This document shows positions 18,197-27,407 of a DNA stretch of 64,000 bases, one piece after another. Both the position numbers and the translations under genes were made by a program. The stretch is taken from contig NZ_AP019783.1 in NCBI RefSeq assembly GCF_019670005.1, positions 3,374,150 to 3,438,149 on the forward strand. The letters are read 5' to 3'. How positions within the stretch are numbered: the stretch's first letter is position 1; each line of letters opens with the position of its first letter. The stretch is from Methylomagnum ishizawai. Lineage in GTDB: Bacteria > Pseudomonadota > Gammaproteobacteria > Methylococcales > Methylococcaceae. Below the pieces are notes generated by a model that worked only from the letters and a program-made list of their open reading frames with translations, was not told the DNA's origin and searched no databases.

Positions 18197-19723
18197 ATGT
18201 CCCTGGCCGTCGTCTACACCCGGGGCCGGCAAGGCATCGAAGCCCCCTTGGTGACCGTGGAAGTGCATATTTCCAACGGCCTGCCCAGCCTGTCCATCGT
18301 CGGCCTGCCCGAGACGGCGGTGAAAGAAAGCAAGGACCGGGTACGCGGTGCCTTGCTCAACTGCCGTTACGAATTCCCCTTGCAACGCATCACGGTCAAC
18401 ATGGCCCCGGCGGATATTCCGAAAGAGGGCGGACGCTTCGACCTCGCCATCGCCCTGGGCATCCTGGCGGCGTCCGGGCAGTTGCGGGCGCAGGCGCTGG
18501 AAGGTGTGGAATGCGTCGGGGAATTGTCCCTGGGCGGGGAATTGCGCCCGATCAAGGGTGCCTTGCCGGTGGCGATGCGGGCGCGGGCGGCGGGCCGGGC
18601 CTTGATCGTGCCCCGCGAAAACGCCGCCGAAGCCGCCTTGCTGGACAAGGCCCAAATCCTGCCCGCCGGGCATTTATTGGAAGTCTGCGCCCACCTCAAC
18701 GGGCAAACCCGGATCGAGTTCGAGCCGCCCGCCCCGGTGGCCGCCGAGGGCGAAGACACCCCGGATTTCGCCGATGTCCACGGCCATTACCACGCCAAGC
18801 GGGCCTTGGAGGTCGCCGCCGCCGGCCGCCATAACCTCCTGATGCTCGGCCCGCCCGGCACCGGCAAATCGATGCTGGCTTCCCGGTTGCCGGGCATCAT
18901 GCCGCCGCTGTCGGACGAGGAAGCCTTGGAAAGCGCCGCCATCGCCTCGGTGAGCGAGCAGCCGTTCGATCCGCGCGCTTGGCGCAGGCCGCCGTTCCGC
19001 TCGCCGCACCACACGGCCTCGGCTCCGGCCCTGGTCGGCGGCGGCGGCAATCCCAAGCCGGGGGAAATCTCGCTGGCGCACAATGGCGTGTTGTTCCTCG
19101 ACGAATTGCCGGAATTCGACCGCAAGGTGCTGGAAGTCCTGCGCGAACCCTTGGAAACCGGGGCCATCACCATTTCACGGGCGGCGCGGCAGGTGGATTT
19201 CCCGGCCAAGTTCCAATTGGTCGCGGCCATGAATCCCTGCCCTTGCGGCTACCTGGGCGATGCTTCGGGGCGTTGCCGCTGTTCGCCGGAGCAAATCCTG
19301 CGCTACCGGGGGCGGATTTCCGGCCCCTTGCTGGACCGGGTCGATATGCATCTGGAAGTGCCCCGCGTCTCCCATGAAATGCTGCGCCACGGCACGCCCG
19401 GCGGCGAGGAAACCAGCGCCACCCTCCGCGCCAGGGTGACGAAGGCCCGCGCCCTGGCGCTGGAACGCACCGGACGGCCCAATGCCTGGATGACGCCGCA
19501 GCAGGTCAAGCGGGTGTGCGCGATCAGCGACGAGGGCCACCGGCTGTTGGAACACGCCATCGAGAAACTGGGGCTGTCGCACCGGGCCTATCACCGTATT
19601 TTGAAATTGGCGCGGACCATCGCCGATCTGGCGGGAACGGAACAGATTTCGGTGGCGCATTTGAGCGAGGCGATTGGGTATCGGAAGTTGGATCGGGGGG
19701 CCGCCAAGGGTGGGAAAGCTTGA
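18197..19723 (+). CDS. yifB: YifB/ComM-like Mg-chelatase-type AAA ATPase
   Basis: A 508-residue protein. The N-terminal ChlI-like (Lon protease-like fold) domain is at about 20-170. The AAA core has Walker A GPPGTGKS near 218 and Walker B LFLDELPEF near 300. A Cys cluster (MNPCPCGYLGD...CRCSPEQ) typical of the group lies near 346, and a Mg_chelatase_C domain closes the protein. ComM is a hexameric helicase promoting branch migration in natural transformation; YifB in other species is less defined. Length and motifs are complete. Confidence 0.95.
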   Translation: MSLAVVYTRGRQGIEAPLVTVEVHISNGLPSLSIVGLPETAVKESKDRVRGALLNCRYEFPLQRITVNMAPADIPKEGGRFDLAIALGILAASGQLRAQALEGVECVGELSLGGELRPIKGALPVAMRARAAGRALIVPRENAAEAALLDKAQILPAGHLLEVCAHLNGQTRIEFEPPAPVAAEGEDTPDFADVHGHYHAKRALEVAAAGRHNLLMLGPPGTGKSMLASRLPGIMPPLSDEEALESAAIASVSEQPFDPRAWRRPPFRSPHHTASAPALVGGGGNPKPGEISLAHNGVLFLDELPEFDRKVLEVLREPLETGAITISRAARQVDFPAKFQLVAAMNPCPCGYLGDASGRCRCSPEQILRYRGRISGPLLDRVDMHLEVPRVSHEMLRHGTPGGEETSATLRARVTKARALALERTGRPNAWMTPQQVKRVCAISDEGHRLLEHAIEKLGLSHRAYHRILKLARTIADLAGTEQISVAHLSEAIGYRKLDRGAAKGGKA

Positions 19724-19731
19724 CTGGCGAT

Positions 19732-20187
19732 ATGAAAAAACCCCGCGTCGTCCTGGATACGAATATCCTAGTCGCCGCTTCCCGCAGCCGGAACGGAGCA
19801 TCGTTCGCTTTGCTCGAGCAACTACGCAATGAGCGGTTCACCGCGCTCGTCTCCATACCCTTGATGCTGGAATATGAATCCGTGCTGAAACGACCGGAAC
19901 AATTAGCCATCGGCAACCGGGATGCAAAAATGATCGACGCTTTCCTCGACGCCCTTTGCTTGCTGATCGAGCCGGTGTATTCGCACTATTTATGGCGGCC
20001 CCAGCTACAAGACGCAACGGATGAAATGGTATTGGAAACCGCGCTCAACGGACGGGCGGAAGCGCTCATCACCTTGAATATTACCGACTTCACTGCCGCC
20101 GGACATTTCCAATTGCCTGTACTGAAACCCGACGTATTCCTACGGCAACTCCGGGAGGAAAGAAACCCATGGCCGATTACACGCTAG
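19732..20187 (+). CDS. PIN-domain toxin-like endoribonuclease
   Basis: A 151-residue protein of the PIN family used by VapC-like toxins. Acidic residues expected to hold Mg are visible at VVLDTNILVAA, in the middle DATDEMVLETAL and at LITLNITDF. These enzymes cleave RNA. The start at 19732 is 8 bp after yifB. The frame overlaps the next gene by 19 bp, so the pair is probably coupled. The order toxin then antitoxin is the reverse of most vapBC operons but normal for this PIN_3-type group. Confidence 0.85.
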   Translation: MKKPRVVLDTNILVAASRSRNGASFALLEQLRNERFTALVSIPLMLEYESVLKRPEQLAIGNRDAKMIDAFLDALCLLIEPVYSHYLWRPQLQDATDEMVLETALNGRAEALITLNITDFTAAGHFQLPVLKPDVFLRQLREERNPWPITR

Positions 20188-20450
20188 AAATTCCCGAATC
20201 CTTGCTTAACCAAGCTTCCAGAATCGCGGAACAAACACGGATTTCCGTCAATCAACTTTTGATTTCCGCTATCGCCGAGAAAATCTCGGCGCTCCAAACC
20301 GAAGCTTATTTCCACGACCGGCAAGCACGCGGCGACTTGGCCGCCTTCGATGCTTGGCTGTCGGCCTCCCCGGATGCGCCCCCGATGGAGGGCGACGAAT
20401 TGGAACACGCCGTCACCGAAAGGTGCCCTGGACCCACGACGACCGTTTAG
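20169..20450 (+). CDS. Putative antitoxin of the PIN pair
   Basis: A 93-residue protein that opens YTLEIPESLLNQASRIAEQTRISVNQLLISAIAEK, a ribbon-helix-helix-like DNA-binding pattern (strand, then two helices). An acidic, presumably flexible tail follows that could bind the toxin. The assignment is from pattern plus position: it overlaps the PIN gene by 19 bp. The last residues run close to recC, whose ATG is 43 bp downstream. Confidence 0.78.
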   Translation: MADYTLEIPESLLNQASRIAEQTRISVNQLLISAIAEKISALQTEAYFHDRQARGDLAAFDAWLSASPDAPPMEGDELEHAVTERCPGPTTTV

Positions 20451-20493
20451 GTCGCCGTGAATCCCTGCAAATCCCCCTCTTAAAATCCCCGCC

Positions 20494-23400
20494 ATGCTCC
20501 GCCTCTACCAAGCCGACAAACTCGAAATCCTCGCCCGACTCCTGGCCCAACAACACCGCCCGCCGTCCTCCCCGTTCCAGCCCGACGTCATGGTCGTGCA
20601 AAGCCTGGGGATGGGCCGCTGGATATCGCTCCGGTTGGCCGACCAACTGGGCATCTGCGCCAATGTCGATTTCATCCTGCCCGCCGCCTTCGTCTGGGAA
20701 CTGCGCCGCCGCTTGTTCGGCGAACTGCCGCGCCGCTCGCCCTTCGCCACCGAGGTGTTGACCTTCCGCATCATGGCCTGGCTGGACCAGCCCGCAAACC
20801 TGGACCGCGCCCCGCGTCTCGCCGGGTATCTCCAGGGCGGGGGCGAGTTGCGCCGTTTCCATCTGGCGGCGCGGATCGCCGACGTGTTCGACCAATATCT
20901 GATGTACCGGGAAGACTGGATCAGCGCCTGGGAAAACCACCAACTGCTGGGCCTGGACGGCGACGAGGCTTGGCAGGCGCTGCTATGGCGCGATCTGGTG
21001 GCCGGGGAAACGGCGGCGCACCGGGCGCGGTGGATGCGGCAGTTGTTGGAGCGGATCCAGGCGGTGGGGACGGGGGAAAAACTTCCCGGCGGGTCGAGGT
21101 ACGCCCTGCCGGAGCGGCTCAGCGTGTTCGGGGTATCGGCCTTGCCGCCGATGTTCACCGAGTTGTTGAAGGCGCTGGGGAACTATTGCGATGTGGCGCT
21201 CTATACCCTCAATCCTTGCCGCGAATACTGGGGCGAAATCCGGGATCCACGCGAAATCGGCAAGCTGGCCGGGGAGCGCCGACCCGAGGATTTATACCTA
21301 GAAGTGGGACATCCCCTGCTGGCCTCCTTGGGCAAGCAAGGCCGGGAATTTTTCGACGCCCTGGCCGACACCGCCCAGCCCGACGACCATTTCGACGAAA
21401 ACCCCGAGCGGGATACCCTGCTCCATCTGCTGCAAGCCGATATCCTGGAATTGATCGACCGCAAGAACACCGAAAAAGTCGAAATCGCCGCCGCCGACCG
21501 CTCCGTACAAATCCACGCCTGCCACTCGGCCATGCGCGAAGTGGAAGTCCTGCGCGACCATCTCCTATCGTGGTTCGACGCCGACCCCAGCCTCCAACCC
21601 GGCGATGTGGCGGTCTTGACCCCGGATATCGAGAAATACACGCCCTATATCGAAGCCGTGTTCGCCGAGGGCCGCACCGCCACCCGCATCCCGTTCAGCA
21701 TCGCCGACCGCGGTTTGGCCCACCGCCATCCCCTGCTGGAAAACTTCCTGAGCCTTTTGGACCTGCCCGAGAGCCGGTTCAGCGCCGACGCCACCCTGGC
21801 CTACCTGGAACAACCCGCCATCCTGCGCCGCTTCGGCCTCTCCGCCGACGATCTGCCGCAAATCCACGCTTGGGCGCGGGCGGTGGGCGCCCGCTGGGGC
21901 CGCGACGCCGCCCATAAAGCCGCCTATGAATTGCCGGAAACGCCGCGCCACACTTGGCGCGACGCGGTGCAACGCCTGATGTTGGGCTATGCCCTGCCCC
22001 GCGAGGTGGCGGGCGCGGCCCCGCCCTTGTTCGAGGGCGCGATGCCCTTCGACGATATCGAGGGCGGGCGGGCCTTGATCCTGGGCGGTTTGGCGGAATT
22101 CCTGGAAACCCTGTTCGACTGGGCCGGACGGCTCACGGGCGAGCGCTCCCCGGCGGAATGGGCCGAGACGCTGACCCTGTTCATCGACCGGATGTTCGAC
22201 CCGCGCGGCGACGACGAGGCCGTCCTGGCCCAGTTGCGCAAGCATATCGACACCCTGCGCGACACGGCGGAACAAGCCCGCTTCCGCGACCCGCTCGCGG
22301 CCCGCACGGTGAAAAGCTGGTTGGCGGGGCGGCTCGGCAAATCGGCGGGGACGCTGGGTTTCCTCACCGGCGCGGTGACGTTCTGCGCCATGGTGCCGAT
22401 GCGCAGCCTGCCATTCCGGGTCATCGCGCTGTTGGGGCTGAATTACGACACCTTCCCGCGCAATTTCCATCCGCCCGGCTTCGACCTGACTTCGCGCCAT
22501 CCGCGCCGGGGCGACCGTTCGCGGCGCTTGGACGACCGTTATCTGTTCCTGGAAACCCTGCTCTCGGCCCGCGAGCGGCTGTATCTCAGCTATGTGGGGC
22601 GCGGCATCCGCGACAACGGCGAATTACCGCCCTCGCCCCTGGTGTCGGAATTGATCGACGTGGCCAAGCAAAGCGCGGTGCTGATCCTGGCGGACGGGAC
22701 AACCGCCGATTTGGCCAAGCACCTCGTGACCGTGCATCCCTTGCAGCCGTTCGATCCGGCCTATTTCAAGGGGAATGGGCGGCTACCGGGGTTTTCCACG
22801 ACTTGGCTGGACGCCGCCCGCAAGATTGGCCGGGGCGAGAAAAACCCGGTGCCGCTGTTCGAGGCCGAACTGCCCGAACCGGAAGAAGAATGGCGGACGC
22901 TCGACCCCGACAGCTTCGTCTATTTCTACAGCAACCCGGCCCGCTATCTGTTGCGGCGGCGGCTGAATTTGATTTTGGAGGCAGCCGACGGCGGTTTCGA
23001 TATCCGCGAACCGTTCGCCCTGGGCTACGACGCCCGCGACACCATCCGCCGCGACGTGCTGCACGCCCTCCGCCAAGGCCGGGCCGGGACCAGCGCCCTG
23101 GCGGTGGCGGAAGCCCAGGGTTTGTTGCCGCATGGGCCGGTCGGTTTGGTGCTGCATGGGCGGGAGCGCAGCTTGGTCGAGACCTTCGCGCCGGAGTTGC
23201 TGGACGATCTGGACGCGCCGCGCTTGGCCCCCTTGCCGGTGGAATTCGCGGCGGAAGGGTTGGTGCTGAGCGGGTTCCTGGCCGGGGTGTCGGCGCCGGG
23301 GATACTGGAATATGGCTTCGATAGCCCCAAGCCGCATCAGTTGGTAAGGCTATGGCTGCGGCATTTGCTGCTCTGCCTCGCCGCGCCGGAGGGGGTGGCA

Positions 23401-23787
23401 AAACGCTCGTTGCTGCGCACGCCGCAAACAACCATCGAGCTGGGCGAAGTGGACGACGCGGCGACCGAACTGGCAAAGCTGCTACGGACCTATGCGGCGG
23501 GACTGCGCCGCCCGCTGCCGCTGTTCCCGAAGGCCTCCTATACCTACGCCAAACTGCGGCTGGCCCCGTCCAAGAAACTGGCCGCCCTCGACCCGGAAGC
23601 CCTGCGGCAACAGGCCTTGGAACAGGCCCGGGGGGTTTGGGCGGGCTCGGATTTTGTGGGCGGGGAAGGCGGCAATGCCTATTACCAAGCGGTCTACCGC
23701 GATACCGATCCTTTGGACGATGAGTTCGAGCGCTTGGCTTTGGCGGTATTGGGACCGCTGGTGGTGGCGATGGAGCAAGCCGGGTAG
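20494..23787 (+). CDS. recC: Exodeoxyribonuclease V subunit gamma (RecC)
   Basis: A 1097-residue RecC of normal length. The N-terminal inactive helicase-like fold begins LRLYQADKLEILARLLA and includes VMVQSLGMGRWISLRLA-type and ANVDFILPAAFVWELRR segments. The middle has RSVQIHACHSAMREVEVLRDHLL, and the C-terminal half has the inactive nuclease-like fold. RecC recognises Chi and holds RecB and RecD in the RecBCD repair nuclease. Usually recB and recD follow. Here a convergent egtD follows instead, so those subunits must be encoded elsewhere. Confidence 0.95.
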   Translation: MLRLYQADKLEILARLLAQQHRPPSSPFQPDVMVVQSLGMGRWISLRLADQLGICANVDFILPAAFVWELRRRLFGELPRRSPFATEVLTFRIMAWLDQPANLDRAPRLAGYLQGGGELRRFHLAARIADVFDQYLMYREDWISAWENHQLLGLDGDEAWQALLWRDLVAGETAAHRARWMRQLLERIQAVGTGEKLPGGSRYALPERLSVFGVSALPPMFTELLKALGNYCDVALYTLNPCREYWGEIRDPREIGKLAGERRPEDLYLEVGHPLLASLGKQGREFFDALADTAQPDDHFDENPERDTLLHLLQADILELIDRKNTEKVEIAAADRSVQIHACHSAMREVEVLRDHLLSWFDADPSLQPGDVAVLTPDIEKYTPYIEAVFAEGRTATRIPFSIADRGLAHRHPLLENFLSLLDLPESRFSADATLAYLEQPAILRRFGLSADDLPQIHAWARAVGARWGRDAAHKAAYELPETPRHTWRDAVQRLMLGYALPREVAGAAPPLFEGAMPFDDIEGGRALILGGLAEFLETLFDWAGRLTGERSPAEWAETLTLFIDRMFDPRGDDEAVLAQLRKHIDTLRDTAEQARFRDPLAARTVKSWLAGRLGKSAGTLGFLTGAVTFCAMVPMRSLPFRVIALLGLNYDTFPRNFHPPGFDLTSRHPRRGDRSRRLDDRYLFLETLLSARERLYLSYVGRGIRDNGELPPSPLVSELIDVAKQSAVLILADGTTADLAKHLVTVHPLQPFDPAYFKGNGRLPGFSTTWLDAARKIGRGEKNPVPLFEAELPEPEEEWRTLDPDSFVYFYSNPARYLLRRRLNLILEAADGGFDIREPFALGYDARDTIRRDVLHALRQGRAGTSALAVAEAQGLLPHGPVGLVLHGRERSLVETFAPELLDDLDAPRLAPLPVEFAAEGLVLSGFLAGVSAPGILEYGFDSPKPHQLVRLWLRHLLLCLAAPEGVAKRSLLRTPQTTIELGEVDDAATELAKLLRTYAAGLRRPLPLFPKASYTYAKLRLAPSKKLAALDPEALRQQALEQARGVWAGSDFVGGEGGNAYYQAVYRDTDPLDDEFERLALAVLGPLVVAMEQAG

Positions 23788-23808
23788 GCCATCCCAAGTT
23801 TGCGCGGG

Positions 23809-23829
23809 TTCCCAAGCTCCGCTTGGGAA
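23809..23829. repeat. Perfect 9-bp hairpin between recC and egtD
   Basis: TTCCCAAGC and GCTTGGGAA flank a 3-nt loop in the 57-bp gap between two convergent genes. There is no T-tract on either side, so it looks like a dispersed REP-type palindrome rather than an intrinsic terminator. Confidence 0.6.
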
Positions 23830-23844
23830 TCCGCGTCCGGCCCG

Positions 23845-24821
23845 CTAATCCGCGCCCTGCCCCCCCAGCTCGAAATACTGCACGCTGAACAAACCCTCTT
23901 CGTCCCGCCAGCACTCCACCGTCCGGAATCCGGCCATGCCCGCCAAGGCCCGGAATTCCTCCACCGTGTACTTGTAGCAATTCTCGGTGTGGATGGATTC
24001 CCCATCGGCGAAGCCCAGCGATTCACCCGCCACCCCGACCCGCTGGGCACCCCGGCTGACCAAGTGCATTTCGACCCGGCACTTGCGGGTATGGTAGAAG
24101 GCGTAATGGCAGAACCGGTCCGGATCGAAATCGGCCTGCAAAGCGTGGTTGATGCGGCGCAGCAGGTTCAGGTTGAACTGGCGGGTCAGCCCTTGGGCGT
24201 CGTTATAGGCGCGGTGCAAACGTTCCGGCTCCTTGCGCACATCGACCCCGATCAACAACCCGCCATCCGGGGCCACCAACCGGGCCACCTGCACCAGGAA
24301 GGCCAAGGCTTCGCCGGGCTCGAAATTGCCGATGGTCGAACCCGGAAAAAACACCACCCGCTTGTGGTCGCCGGGCGGCAGGCAGGATTCCAAAAGGTCC
24401 AAGCCCCGGCCATAGTCCATGCAGACGGCATGTACCCGCAATCCTGGCCGCTCGGTGGCGAGGGCGCGGGCCGCGCCCAGCAGGTATTCCCCGCAAATAT
24501 CCAGCGGCAGGTAGAGGCTGGGCCGCAACCCATCCAGCAGGAGCCGCACCTTGCGGCTGGCCCCGCTGCCCGGTTCGATCAGCACGCAATCCCGGCCCAC
24601 GGCCTCGGCGATGGCCCCGGCATGGTCGCGCAGGATAGCGGTCTCGGCGCGGGCCGGATAATACTCCGGCGTCGCGCAGAGGGCCTCGAACAGGGCGCTG
24701 CCCTCCCGGTCGTAGAAGAATTTGGGCGGCAGGCACTTATGCGCCTGTCCCAGCCCCGTCAAAACCTCGGCCCGGAAATCCGCGGTCCCCGCAGCCTTTT
24801 GGGTGAAGCGCAACCACTGGG

Positions 24822-24825
<4 letters not shown>
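23845..24825 (-). CDS. egtD: L-histidine N-alpha-methyltransferase (ergothioneine)
   Basis: A 326-residue SAM-dependent enzyme that makes hercynine from histidine. Family signs are KCLPPKFFYDREGSALFE, the SAM loop LIEPGSGASRKVR, VFFPGSTIGNFEP and the C-terminal TENCYKYTVEEF with residues that bind the histidine substrate. The ATG at 24825 overlaps the egtB stop as ATGA. The in-frame extension to 26019 lies over egtB and is rejected. With egtB it forms a two-gene ergothioneine operon. Confidence 0.95.
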
Positions 24826-26114
<1,289 letters not shown>

Positions 26115-26325
26115 AAGCAATCCTCGTTGTGAATACCCGCCCGATTCTAAAGACGGGGGCGGGGCGCGTAAGTTTGGACGATTACCTACAGGCCCATGGG
26201 TGGACGGCCCGCCACGGACGGATTCCAGCGGGGATGGATAACGCTGCCCGGCTCCGCGTCTAAGCCAGGGAAACCCATCCCCCGGGCCAGGACCGGCCCG
26301 ATCCACACATCATGGAGGATTAGCC

Positions 26326-26793
26326 ATGCGTAGATTGATCGCCCTCTCCACCGCCCTGGCCTTCGCCGTCTTGGCCGCCGAACGGGAACGGGATATTACC
26401 CTGGCCCAACTTCCCCCGGAAATCACAGCCACCGCCGACCAAGCCGTGCCCGGCGCGCGCTGGCTACGCGCCGAGCAGGAAACCGAACACGGCGGCATCC
26501 GCTACGAACTGAAAGGCCAGGCCCAGGACCACCGGGTCGAGGTGGAAATCGCCCCGGACGGCAAGTTGATCCAAACCGAGATAGAACTGCCGTTCAAGCA
26601 AACCCCGCAGGCGGTGCGCGACAAGCTCAAGCTGGGCTGGCCCGGTTTCGACCCCGAGGAAACCAAGGCCGTGACCCGCGTCGGCGGACCCAAGGGTTAT
26701 GAATTCGAGGGTGCCTACGGCCAGGGTCGGCGCATAGAGGTGTTCATCTCCGAAGACGCCGGCATCGTCGATGTCGAGGATGAAAAGGACTGA
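26326..26793 (+). CDS. Exported PepSY/BLIP-like small protein
   Basis: A 155-residue protein with a short N-terminal hydrophobic signal (RRLIALSTALAFAVLAA). Repeated alpha/beta segments follow (IRYELKGQAQDHRVEVEIAPDGKLIQTE and YEFEGAYGQGRRIEVFISEDAGIVDVE), typical of periplasmic PepSY-like inhibitory folds. No enzymatic residues are recognised. An ATGGAGGATT ribosome site precedes the ATG. Its stop overlaps sequence that leads into an integrase remnant, so it marks the left edge of intact chromosome. Confidence 0.7.
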   Translation: MRRLIALSTALAFAVLAAERERDITLAQLPPEITATADQAVPGARWLRAEQETEHGGIRYELKGQAQDHRVEVEIAPDGKLIQTEIELPFKQTPQAVRDKLKLGWPGFDPEETKAVTRVGGPKGYEFEGAYGQGRRIEVFISEDAGIVDVEDEKD

Positions 26794-26814
26794 ACGGACC
26801 GAGAAGGTTGACCA

Positions 26815-26974
26815 ACAAGGCGTGGTCAAGGCCAGGGAGGCCGCTGAATTGCCCAGTGTATGCGTCCACGACCTGCGGCACACCTTCGCCCGGCTCATCG
26901 AGTGCGTGGAAAGGTTGTGCGCCACGGAGGGCGAGAGGAAGCCAGAAATGGCCCTGGTCCGCCGCCGGAAGTGA
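26815..26974 (+). pseudogene. Internally deleted tyrosine-integrase 3' remnant
   Basis: The frame here reads VCVHDLRHTFARLIE, a recombinase box-II motif with the catalytic His and Arg. It then jumps directly to an ending (RKPEMALVRRRK) that resembles the last residues of some phage integrases. The stretch that should carry the LGH and tyrosine motifs is missing, so it cannot be active. It lies 62 bp outside the left 47-bp repeat and ends at a terminator, the same layout as the intact integrase at the right end. It is probably what is left of an earlier element at the same tRNA site. Confidence 0.7.
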
Positions 26975-26987
26975 ATCCGGCAAAATA

Positions 26988-27014
26988 AAAGCCGGGTTTT
27001 AGGCCCGGCTTTTA
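26988..27014. terminator. Bidirectional intrinsic terminator left of attachment repeat
   Basis: AAAAGCCGGG and CCCGGCTTTT arms surround a short loop. Because the arms carry A- and T-tracts, it can terminate in both directions. It lies between the integrase remnant and the left 47-bp repeat. Confidence 0.75.
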
Positions 27015-27035
27015 AGTCTTTGATTCGGAAAGTGG

Positions 27036-27082
27036 ATTGGTGGGCGGTATAGGATTTGAACCTATGACCCCTGCCGTGTGAA
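27036..27082. repeat. Left attachment repeat (tRNA-Val 3' fragment)
   Basis: These 47 bp are identical to 55732-55778. They correspond to the tRNA-Val gene from the anticodon loop through the 3' CCA end plus 3 bp. The 5' half of a tRNA is absent here, so this is the duplicated attachment site and not a gene. Confidence 0.92.
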
Positions 27083-27407
27083 TCCACCACTCCAAACGCA
27101 ATATACTGATTTCAAAGGCAATTCCACGCCTGCCCCGCGTGAAGCCTTGCCAGACTGTGCCAGTGGTTGCCACCCTCTGCCCGCCTGCTTTCACGTTCTT
27201 TCACGCTGCCCTCCCCTGCCCTGCCGCCTCAGCCCGCCACACCATGAACCGCCGTGCGCGGTGTTGTGGTAGCTTTTAGCGGACCAAGCATCGTCTTCCC
27301 ACTTCGAGGTTCCATGTCCGCGCATTCTGCAATCCACGCCACTGGGGCCGTCCTGGCACTCGTCCTCTCCGCCTCCCTGCCCGTCGCGCCGCCATGATCC
27401 GCTGCGC
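27083..27407. other. No gene recognised
   Basis: This 325-bp stretch separates the left repeat from the hybrid kinase stop. Short frames on both strands lack ribosome sites and family features. It may hold remains of the left element end. Confidence 0.5.

Noticed and set aside
20505-22500. Minus-strand frames across recC
   Set aside because: Antisense shadows with no family motifs.
27038-27082. Possible second tRNA-Val
   Set aside because: Only the 3' part is present; there is no acceptor 5' strand or D arm, so it is an attachment duplicate.
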